A stretch of 51,690 nt of DNA, from NCBI GenBank assembly GCA_018061065.1, contig JAGOUV010000010.1, positions 1-51,690 on the forward strand, read 5' to 3'. Shown here one piece after another: positions 9,722-16,734 of the stretch. Numbering within the stretch: position 1 is the first letter of the stretch; each line of letters starts with the position of its first letter. The notes under the pieces were generated by a model. The model ran no database searches. It saw only the letters and a list, made by a program, of their open reading frames with translations, and was not told where the DNA came from. A program made the position numbers and the translations under genes. Source of the DNA: Candidatus Altimarinota bacterium. GTDB lineage: Bacteria > Patescibacteriota > Gracilibacteria > UBA1369 > UM-FILTER-53-11.

Positions 9722-10330
9722 CTAATTTGCGTTGTCAGAAATCACCGAACGTAAAAAGCTAGGTCTATGGTGGGTAGACAAGCCATGTTTTTTTATATTC
9801 GCCATGTGCAATGCGGTTCCATATCCTTTATGTCTTTCAAATTCATATTGGGGAAACTCACGTCCGTATTCACACATAAGATGATCGCGCACGACTTTTG
9901 CGGCAATTGAGGCCGCGCCAATACAACGAATGATCGCATCGCCTTTTATAATTCCTTTCTGCGGTATCTCAAGGCCGGGAACATTCCACGCATCAATAAG
10001 GGCATAGGTAGCTTGCGGTAATAAATCCAATGCGCGCTTCATGGCCATGATACTCGCCTGACGTACATTAAAACGCTCTACTTCTTCTACAGTTGAAACT
10101 CCCCATGAGATTGAGATATTCGCCTCTAACATTTGTAATAATATAGTTTTCCGTTTTGCTCCACTCAATGATTTAGAATCAGCAATATTTCCAATACGAC
10201 AGCCCAACGGCAATATAACCGCCGCCGCAACGACCGGCCCGGCAACACATCCACATCCGACTTCATCAACTCCAACAATAAAATGGCCTTCACTATATAA
10301 CTGTTTTTCTAGCGCGGAAGTTCTCACCAT
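9722..10330 (-). CDS. rnhB: Ribonuclease HII (with GRG motif changed to GCG)
   Basis: 202 aa, the normal length. It cleaves RNA in RNA-DNA hybrids and single ribonucleotides in DNA. The catalytic pair Asp22-Glu23 is in VDEVGCGCVAGPV, and further family motifs are ADSKSLSGAKR and ALIDAWNVPG. The hallmark GRG motif (residues 25-27), which recognises the RNA-DNA junction, reads GCG: Arg is replaced by Cys, a possible single CGT-to-TGT change. A TACAAT -10 ends 3 nt before the ATG and 6 nt before the following GTG, so the mRNA is probably leaderless and GTG (10327) is an alternative start. It is divergent from dinB. Confidence 0.95.
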   Translation of the reverse strand: MVRTSALEKQLYSEGHFIVGVDEVGCGCVAGPVVAAAVILPLGCRIGNIADSKSLSGAKRKTILLQMLEANISISWGVSTVEEVERFNVRQASIMAMKRALDLLPQATYALIDAWNVPGLEIPQKGIIKGDAIIRCIGAASIAAKVVRDHLMCEYGREFPQYEFERHKGYGTALHMANIKKHGLSTHHRPSFLRSVISDNAN

Positions 10331-10377
10331 TGGATTGTACCGCTGTCACTTGAAATTCAACAACAGAGGAGTAATGT

Positions 10378-11580
10378 ATGAGCACACACTCATATATGAC
10401 TTCTTTACACAGAGCCATTGCGCATGTTGATGCCGATTGTTTTTTTGCCTCCGTAGAAATTGCACTGCGACCGGAGTTACAAGGAAAACCAGTCTTAGTC
10501 TGCAGCCGTGTGGATGAGCGGGGGATTGTTCTTGCAGCCAGTTATGAGGCACGTCGGCCGGGGATACGCGCAGGAACACCGCTTTTCAAAGCTCGTCCGC
10601 TGTGCCCCGAGGGAATTTATATTCCGGGGCGCTTTGAACACTATCAAGAAAGTTCTCATCATATAATGCGCATTCTGCGTCGCTTCACTCCTCATGTGCA
10701 GCCCTGTTCTATAGATGAGGCATTTATCGATATTACCGGCTTACGCATTCTATATAAAACCACCTATTTGGGGATCGGCTCTGCTATTAAAGCTGCGGTA
10801 AAAAAAGAAGTGGGAGTTAATGTATCTATAGGTATTGCCAGCAGTAAATTACTCGCCAAGATGGCATCGGATGCCTCTAAGCCCAATGGACTCCTTATTA
10901 TAAGAGAACGCGAGCGCGAAGAATTTTTAAGAAAAATGCCGATTAATACGATCTCCGGAGTAGGACCTAATACAACCGCTTACTTAAAAAAACTGGGGAT
11001 GCACTATGCGTATGATATTGCTACCGCTACCTATATACCTCGTGTAATGGGAAAGCACCTTAAAGAAATTCAAGATGCATTATGCGGAATAGAAACAGAT
11101 CCCATTGAACATATCTATGCTCCTCCACAGTCGCTCTCATGCACGCGAACATTTCCACAATTCACTGCAGATAAAAAGTATATATACCAATTTTCACTGT
11201 CACTTTTATTAAAGGCAACTCATCGTTTACGTTCCTACGGCATGGAAACAAAAGAGATGCGTTTCTTTTTGGGCAAAAAAGATTTCAAGGTAATTACGAG
11301 TGAGCGTAACTTTTTACTTCCTACCAATGATGAACATATATTAATCGATACTTTTAAAGGACAATTTCAAGAATGTTTCGAGGAAGGAGTTATATATCGT
11401 AAAGCGGGCATTATTATGCCCACTCTTTTTTTAATTCAGGAAAAACAACTTTCTCTCTTTAACGAGCCTCAAAAACAGATAGATAATGATACTTTGTTTC
11501 ATTCCCTCGATCAGTTACAGGGTAAATATGGCTTAGGTATAATAAAAAGAGCATCATTGCTCACAATGCGTAGGAAGTAG
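10378..11580 (+). CDS. dinB: Y-family DNA polymerase IV
   Basis: 400 aa translesion polymerase. The N-terminal catalytic motif HVDADCFFASVE (Asp18) and the second acidic motif SIDEAFIDI (Asp113-Glu114) are present. Thumb helix-hairpin-helix (ISGVGPNTTAYLKKLG) and little-finger domains follow. QLSLF at 357-361 is a canonical beta-clamp binding pentapeptide. The start is fixed by a good Shine-Dalgarno (GAGGAG, ~6 nt before ATG), one of few clear ones in the window. No SOS box was recognised upstream. It is divergent from rnhB with a 47 bp gap. Confidence 0.95.
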   Translation: MSTHSYMTSLHRAIAHVDADCFFASVEIALRPELQGKPVLVCSRVDERGIVLAASYEARRPGIRAGTPLFKARPLCPEGIYIPGRFEHYQESSHHIMRILRRFTPHVQPCSIDEAFIDITGLRILYKTTYLGIGSAIKAAVKKEVGVNVSIGIASSKLLAKMASDASKPNGLLIIREREREEFLRKMPINTISGVGPNTTAYLKKLGMHYAYDIATATYIPRVMGKHLKEIQDALCGIETDPIEHIYAPPQSLSCTRTFPQFTADKKYIYQFSLSLLLKATHRLRSYGMETKEMRFFLGKKDFKVITSERNFLLPTNDEHILIDTFKGQFQECFEEGVIYRKAGIIMPTLFLIQEKQLSLFNEPQKQIDNDTLFHSLDQLQGKYGLGIIKRASLLTMRRK

Positions 11581-11608
11581 TTGACATATTTATATTAATA
11601 ACTATAAT
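11581..11608 (+). promoter_or_regulatory. Sigma70-type promoter for the sigma-4/HARE regulator gene
   Basis: TTGACA (11581-11586) starts right after the dinB stop, with a 16 nt spacer and TATAAT (11603-11608): the best consensus promoter in the window. It would give a ~150 nt 5' leader before the ATG at 11767. That leader contains a second weaker candidate (TTGACG at 11661, TATGGT at 11684, 17 nt apart) and no obvious Shine-Dalgarno. Confidence 0.75.
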
Positions 11609-11766
11609 AAACACCTTATAGCGTAAAACTATAAGATTGCGTTTATTTCAATTTTCTGGCTTGACGCGATTAGGTAAAATGAATATGGTGAATAAGGAAT
11701 GAGTGAAAAGAATGAAATTTTGCCTTTGTATAGCTCTTTATAGCACGTTTAATACTTTTAATTCTT

Positions 11767-12852
11767 ATGGATACCTCAATCGGAACACACCAGCAGCCGT
11801 TACTCGACCTCACTAAGATTCTCGAGGACATTTTTCTCGTACTAAGCCCGAAAGAAAAAGAAGTTATCATCAAGCGTTTTTCACTTAATAATGAGCCTAA
11901 ACAGACGCTCGAAAAAATTGGCCAACAGTTTTCAGTAACTCGTGAACGCGTTCGTCAAATTGAAAAGATTGCCCTTGGAAAGCTTCGCCGCACTCTGGAA
12001 AATTCAAAACTTTCAGAAGTTGCCCGTGTTGCAAAAGAGTTAACCACTACTCATGGTGGATTATGTGAAGAAGAGCAGTTAACAAGTGAAATACTCCAGG
12101 AGATCGCCTCAACTTCAGAGCCAGATGGGCATATTGTAAAATTGGCTCTCGCTATTCACCCTGAATTGATTCGTGTAGAAAAGAACGGTGTCTATCATGC
12201 TTTCTGGAAGATCAAAGGTATTTCAGACGAATCGATCGCAATGGTATGTGGACTCGTGCATGAAATTTTATTGAAGAAAAAAGAAGTCGTTTCAATTGCT
12301 GAGGTGGTTAACGAAGTTGAATCAGATGTAAAAGAGCGCAACGCACCAGTGAATCTTTCTCGTGAGGCGATTATTTCTGCACTTCGTGTGGATGTTCGTT
12401 TCAAGCGTGTTCCTGAAGGTATTGGCTTGGTAATGTGGAGACACATTAATCCAAAGTCTATCCGCGATAAGGCATATATCGTCCTTAAGCGTGAGGCTAA
12501 GCCACTTCACTTCGTTGAGATTGCAAATAGAATTACTGAATCAGCTTTTGATCGCAAGGTAGTTACTACTCAAGCAGTACATAATGAATTGATCCGCGAT
12601 GAGCACTTTGTACTCGTGGGTCGTGGTTTGTATGGTTTGAAAGAATGGGGTTACCGCCGTGGTACCGTTGCTGATATTATCGAGGACTTGCTCCGCAAAA
12701 AGAGCCCTCTTACTAAACAAGAGATCATGGCAGGTGTATTGAAACAACGTCACGTAAAGAAAGGAACGATCTCGCTTAATTTACAGAAGAACCCACAGTT
12801 TGTACGTGTAGGTCGTGCAGTGTATGCGCTTGATGAGAGCAAGAAGGCGTAG
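11767..12852 (+). CDS. Sigma-70 region 4-like / HARE-HTH regulatory protein
   Basis: 361 aa. Residues ~25-80 look like sigma-70 region 4: LSPKEKEVIIKRF, then LEKIGQQFSVTRERVRQIE, the sigma4.2 helix-turn-helix that reads -35 boxes. No sigma region 2 is present, so it cannot be a complete sigma factor. The C-terminal half holds two winged-helix units of HARE-HTH type (~220-288, IRDKAYIVLKREAKPLHFVEIANRI; ~290-356, TVADIIEDLLRKKSPLTKQEI), a fold shared with RNA polymerase delta subunit. Inference: an RNA-polymerase-associated or promoter-binding transcription regulator. It has its own strong promoter and codon use typical of well-expressed genes. No in-frame start exists upstream because a stop lies six codons before. 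Confidence 0.85.
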   Translation: MDTSIGTHQQPLLDLTKILEDIFLVLSPKEKEVIIKRFSLNNEPKQTLEKIGQQFSVTRERVRQIEKIALGKLRRTLENSKLSEVARVAKELTTTHGGLCEEEQLTSEILQEIASTSEPDGHIVKLALAIHPELIRVEKNGVYHAFWKIKGISDESIAMVCGLVHEILLKKKEVVSIAEVVNEVESDVKERNAPVNLSREAIISALRVDVRFKRVPEGIGLVMWRHINPKSIRDKAYIVLKREAKPLHFVEIANRITESAFDRKVVTTQAVHNELIRDEHFVLVGRGLYGLKEWGYRRGTVADIIEDLLRKKSPLTKQEIMAGVLKQRHVKKGTISLNLQKNPQFVRVGRAVYALDESKKA

Positions 12853-12864
12853 TAGGCTAGTGGT

Positions 12865-13185
12865 ATGACTGATAACGACTGCATTTTCTGTAAGATTATA
12901 AACAAAGAAATTCCGGCAACCATCCATCATGAAGATGAATGGTCTTTTGCCTTTAATGATATTCATCCCAAAAAGCGTGTGCATATTCTAATTGTTCCTA
13001 AAAAACATATTCCTACCGTCGCTGATATAGAAGAAGGTGACGAGAAAATTATGGGACATTTAGTAAAAGTTGCCAATAAATTAGCAAAAGAACACGCATG
13101 TAAAGGCTACCAACTGTTGTATAACGTAGGCAAAGAAGCGGGACAGGAGGTTTTTCACATCCACATGCACCTCATGGGGAATTAG
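12865..13185 (+). CDS. HIT-family nucleotide hydrolase/transferase
   Basis: 106 aa. CIFCKI near the N-terminus is the Zn-binding CxxC of HINT-type proteins, and HIHMHLMG near the C-terminus is the HxHxHxx histidine triad. HINT enzymes split nucleoside phosphoramidates such as AMP-lysine; the true substrate here is unknown. The protein stops two residues after the triad, a little shorter than usual. It starts 12 nt after the sigma-4/HARE gene, so it is likely cotranscribed, and it converges with nadC. Confidence 0.93.
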   Translation: MTDNDCIFCKIINKEIPATIHHEDEWSFAFNDIHPKKRVHILIVPKKHIPTVADIEEGDEKIMGHLVKVANKLAKEHACKGYQLLYNVGKEAGQEVFHIHMHLMGN

Positions 13186-13196
13186 GGGGTGAAGTT

Positions 13197-14156
13197 TTAA
13201 TTGATCCGCAAACTGACATCAAAAAATGGCGCACTATGGGTGAGTGCTCCCATTGAAATAATATCGACCCCCGTTTTTGCGTAACTGATAAGATTTTTTT
13301 CAGTAATTCCGCCCGATGCTTCTATATAAAGGGGGAAAGATGTAGGCGACAATTTCAAAATTGACCTTATTTTCTTAACGGTTACCGCCATGTGATGCGG
13401 CGCAAAATTATCCAGCATTATGGTCATGGGGACACGGATTATTTTTTGGAACCAAAGTTTTTTCATGCAATCGAGTGCCTCAAAAGCTTCAGCTCCAGTA
13501 GTAACTTCTACCTCGAAAAAATACGTATTCTGCGCTCGTCGCGCAACGCTCTCAATAGCCTGGGAAATGGTAAGGCCAGATGCGCGGATATGTGGATGTT
13601 TAATAATCACTGCATCCTCTAGAGTCACACGATGGGTTACCCCGCCGCCTACGACACATGCACGCTTATCCAACATTCCCCAGAGGGTCTTTCGCGTTGA
13701 GGCAAGCAGGGGAGGCGCATCCGGAAAATGTCGCTTTAATTTTTCAGCGAGAAAATGAGTATAGGTAGCAATACCCGACAAGCGTCCCAACGCATTGAGC
13801 ACCATACGCTCTACTGCCAAAATTAATCGTACATCACCGGTGAGTTCACATAGTACCGCATTGGAGTTGAGCTCACTTCCATCTTTAAGAGCTTTTTTAA
13901 TATTAATTCCTGGAATCGTTTTTATCACTGCAGTAACTTCCTCCATACCAGCTAAAATGCCCTTTTGCTTAGCAATAATACGCGCCGTTGCTAGAGTGGG
14001 TTTTGTGAATAAACTTCTTGCGGTTACGTCACGCTGAAAATTATCATCAATTAAAAAACCCTTAAGATAGCGATCAATACAGGCGCGATAGCGCTTATTT
14101 GAGGGCGAGAGTAGGAGAGGGTAGTGATGAGTTTTCAATTTTCTGTGCTGGTGCAT
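13197..14156 (-). CDS. nadC: Nicotinate-nucleotide pyrophosphorylase (quinolinate phosphoribosyltransferase)
   Basis: Converts quinolinate plus PRPP to nicotinate mononucleotide, CO2 and PPi in NAD synthesis. Family motifs present are AKQKGILAGMEE, NALGRLSGIAT, STRKTLWGMLDKRA, MLDNFAPHHM and EASGGITEKN. The ATG at 14156 gives 319 aa and a 62 nt overlap with nadA. The family is usually ~280 aa, so the first 20-30 residues (His/Lys-rich) may not be translated; a TTG at 14138 is an alternative. It is translated directly after nadA, which makes its substrate. Confidence 0.95.
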   Translation of the reverse strand: MHQHRKLKTHHYPLLLSPSNKRYRACIDRYLKGFLIDDNFQRDVTARSLFTKPTLATARIIAKQKGILAGMEEVTAVIKTIPGINIKKALKDGSELNSNAVLCELTGDVRLILAVERMVLNALGRLSGIATYTHFLAEKLKRHFPDAPPLLASTRKTLWGMLDKRACVVGGGVTHRVTLEDAVIIKHPHIRASGLTISQAIESVARRAQNTYFFEVEVTTGAEAFEALDCMKKLWFQKIIRVPMTIMLDNFAPHHMAVTVKKIRSILKLSPTSFPLYIEASGGITEKNLISYAKTGVDIISMGALTHSAPFFDVSLRIN

Positions 14157-15078
14157 GGTGTGACATTATCTCAAACATACGATCAAATGCTGCACGGGCG
14201 CGTACCTTAACGTCCTCCGGTATAATTACCTCTGATTGTTCTGTTTCAAGTGCTTGAATAATATTTTCAAGCGTATTTTTTTTCATATCGAAACAAACAC
14301 TGCATACGGTATAAAATTTCTTGTGTGGAATCTCTTTTTTCATACGCTGGATCATGCCGCATTCCGTGGTACAAATAAATTCAGTCGCGTCACTTTCAAG
14401 TGCAATTTTCATCATGCCGCTCGTAGAGACAACATAATCAGAAACCGCCCGTACATCCTCCGTACACTCAGGATGAGCAATTATTTTTGCGCCGGGATGA
14501 AGTTGTTTTGCCTGTAACAAATACTCTGGCGTAAGTCGTTCATGAATAGGACAATATCCTTCCCATGGAATAATTTCTTTTTCAGGAACTTGTTTTGCCA
14601 CAAATGATGCTAAGTTTTTATCAGGAACGAAAAGAATCTGTTTTTGAGGTAATGAACGGATGATTTGTACTGCATTGGCGGAAGTACAACACACATCTGA
14701 CTCTGCTTTGACCGTAGCCGTACAGTTCACATAACAAACTACTGCTGCATCAGGATAGAGTTTTTTACGATCCTGAAGGGCTTTTGCCGTAATCATATCG
14801 GAAAGCGCACAGCCCGCATCTTTTGCCGGTACGACTACTTTACTATGAGGGTTTAAAATCGCCGCACTTTCAGCCATAAAATAAACTCCACTAAATACAA
14901 TCAAACGGGCGTTGACTGCTTGTGCCTTGCGACAAAGCTCCAATGAATCACCAACAAAATCAGCTACTTCAAATATCTCGGGTCGCTGATAGTTGTGACA
15001 CAAAATAATCGCTCCTTTCTCGGACTTGAGCTTTTTAATCTTTTCTATCTGCTCTTGCTGCTGCGGGGTAAGTAGCAC
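14095..15078 (-). CDS. nadA: Quinolinate synthase
   Basis: 327 aa. A 4Fe-4S enzyme that condenses iminoaspartate with dihydroxyacetone phosphate to quinolinate. The three cluster cysteines fit those in YVNCTATVKAE, AHPECTEDV and VCSVCFD. Other motifs are CHNYQRPEIFEVADFVGDS and VVSTSGM. The start is a GTG at 15078. Minus-strand boxes TAGTAT and TATGCA end 9 and 6 nt before it, suggesting a leaderless transcript. It is followed by the overlapping nadC. No nadB (aspartate oxidase) is in the window, so the iminoaspartate source is not visible. Confidence 0.96.
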   Translation of the reverse strand: MLLTPQQQEQIEKIKKLKSEKGAIILCHNYQRPEIFEVADFVGDSLELCRKAQAVNARLIVFSGVYFMAESAAILNPHSKVVVPAKDAGCALSDMITAKALQDRKKLYPDAAVVCYVNCTATVKAESDVCCTSANAVQIIRSLPQKQILFVPDKNLASFVAKQVPEKEIIPWEGYCPIHERLTPEYLLQAKQLHPGAKIIAHPECTEDVRAVSDYVVSTSGMMKIALESDATEFICTTECGMIQRMKKEIPHKKFYTVCSVCFDMKKNTLENIIQALETEQSEVIIPEDVKVRARAAFDRMFEIMSHHAPAQKIENSSLPSPTLALK

Positions 15079-15099
15079 GGTAGATGCATACTAGCAGAA

Positions 15100-15618
15100 T
15101 TACACACCATGTACAATTTTTAGCCAGAGGTGCTTTACCATCTCATAGGTTGCACGGGCTATAACTGAAAAATACACCTTAATTTTACGAATTTTACGTA
15201 CTACTTCAGCAAACTGATAAGGATTTTTTTGAGCCTTATTAAAGAGTTTTTTGTATTCTTTTTCTAGTTGATGCTCTTGTTTTAACAACTTTCGTTTAAT
15301 TTCCCGCACCATTGTTTCTTGTGGAGGAGCAGACGCTAATAGTTTAGCCCGAATTGCCTCTATTTCATCATCGGTATACTGTTTTTTACCACCGCCTTGG
15401 CTAGCTTTTGATTTATCCTCACCTGCCGTTTCAGAAACACGTCCATCTGCATTTTCGCCAGCTTCTTGTGACTCATTTGAATCTGCACTGCCCAAAACAT
15501 CTGAAGCTCCCTTTTGAATATTTTTTGACTCAGCTAACTCACTCTTATGTGAAGAATTTTTTTCAGTCGTCTCTAAATGAGGCTGGGAACTAAGCTGTTC
15601 CTTTGAGTCAGTTGCCAT
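15100..15618 (-). CDS. Unknown protein, disordered N-terminus and basic C-terminal helical region
   Basis: 172 aa, not recognised. Residues ~1-80 are Ser/Glu/Lys/Gly-rich, low complexity and probably disordered. Residues ~82-172 are predicted helical and basic (YTDDEIEAIRAKLL, then EHQLEKEYKKLFNKAQ), ending in a mildly hydrophobic VYFSVIARATYEMVKHLWL segment that might touch a membrane. It lies 30 nt downstream of the SpoIIE phosphatase on the same strand. A TATAAT lies ~17 nt before the ATG with AAGAAAG as a weak ribosome site. It may be a partner of the phosphatase/transporter pair; there is no direct evidence. Confidence 0.7.
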   Translation of the reverse strand: MATDSKEQLSSQPHLETTEKNSSHKSELAESKNIQKGASDVLGSADSNESQEAGENADGRVSETAGEDKSKASQGGGKKQYTDDEIEAIRAKLLASAPPQETMVREIKRKLLKQEHQLEKEYKKLFNKAQKNPYQFAEVVRKIRKIKVYFSVIARATYEMVKHLWLKIVHGV

Positions 15619-15648
15619 ACGTCTTTCTTATCAAAATTATAGGGTATA

Positions 15649-16734
15649 TTAGGTCTTTTTCAAAACAATGAGCGTAATATCATCATTTTGAGTCTGTTCA
15701 CCTACGAAAAGTCCAAAGTCTTTAGAAATATTGGTAAATAACTCTTCAGAAGTACACGTTCCCGCATATCGTTCTACGCTTTGCTTAAGGCGTTCAACGC
15801 CGAACATTTCGCCACTCATATTTTTTGCTTCAACTATGCCATCTGAATACAAAACGATACTGTCGCCAGTTGCCAGTTCAACTTGTTCTTCTTTTATAAT
15901 GCGTGATATATCCGGAACCATTCCCAATGCAATTCCACCCGTTTTTCGGACTTCACATATATGTTGATTAGCACGATATATAACAATGTGTTCGTGTCCA
16001 CAACCTGTGTAGTACAACTTCTGTTCATTACCATTCCATCTCAAGAGTACCGCCGTCATAAAACGTCTCTGCTCTATACGCTGCTTTAGAATACGATTCG
16101 TCTGCACCATCACATCGTAACCACTGGTGAGAAATTCACTCAACGTGCGAATAAGAGTATTTACCATTACCATAATGAGGCCTGCTGGGAGGCCGTGACC
16201 CGTTACATCGCCGACATATATAAACGTATTTTTTGAGGGAGTTTCAATAACGTCAAAACTGTCACCACCAACTTCAGAAGCTGGGCGTGTTTTACCAAAA
16301 AGATCTACTCCCGGGAGTGAAGGCATATTCACCGGCAAAATCTTTTTTTGAATATCGCTTCCTACGGAAAGCTCCTTTGACATACGTTTACCTTCTTCGG
16401 CATCAACTGATAAACGCTCAAAACTTTTCGTAACTTCATTAAAAAAATGTGCGAGCACTCCAATTTCATCAATGCGTGAGGTGAAAATCTTTTTATAAGG
16501 ATGACCGGTAAGAAGTGCACGAATTTGAGTGAAAATCTTTTTAAGTGGCGCATGCAATAGTGTATACAGCATGACCACGACAACAATGATCAACACTAAA
16601 AAAGGAGCAGCTATAAAGAGTGTTGAGGTATATCCAAGCTTGTTGAGGATAATAGCCGCTAATGCTCCGATGAGTAGAGCCAAACTCATACCTGCGACTG
16701 CTCGGTGATAAATACTTCTAGTGATGAATTCCAT
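15649..16734 (-). CDS. Membrane HAMP-SpoIIE (PP2C-type) serine phosphatase
   Basis: 361 aa. Two membrane helices (~11-60) and a HAMP-like linker precede a SpoIIE/RsbU-type phosphatase. The metal-binding aspartates are all visible: GGDSFD, GDVTGHGLPAG, YSDGIVEA and NDDITLI. Such enzymes dephosphorylate anti-anti-sigma (STAS) or other phosphoserine proteins in partner-switching. No STAS or anti-sigma kinase gene lies nearby. The start overlaps the end of the transporter/HEAT gene by 17 nt, so translation is likely coupled. There is no sensor domain beyond the membrane part and HAMP. Confidence 0.92.
   Translation of the reverse strand: MEFITRSIYHRAVAGMSLALLIGALAAIILNKLGYTSTLFIAAPFLVLIIVVVVMLYTLLHAPLKKIFTQIRALLTGHPYKKIFTSRIDEIGVLAHFFNEVTKSFERLSVDAEEGKRMSKELSVGSDIQKKILPVNMPSLPGVDLFGKTRPASEVGGDSFDVIETPSKNTFIYVGDVTGHGLPAGLIMVMVNTLIRTLSEFLTSGYDVMVQTNRILKQRIEQRRFMTAVLLRWNGNEQKLYYTGCGHEHIVIYRANQHICEVRKTGGIALGMVPDISRIIKEEQVELATGDSIVLYSDGIVEAKNMSGEMFGVERLKQSVERYAGTCTSEELFTNISKDFGLFVGEQTQNDDITLIVLKKT

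Noticed and set aside
11699-11743. Short upstream ORF (14 codons) before the sigma-4/HARE gene
   Set aside because: No ribosome site and no sign of attenuation; very short ORFs occur by chance.
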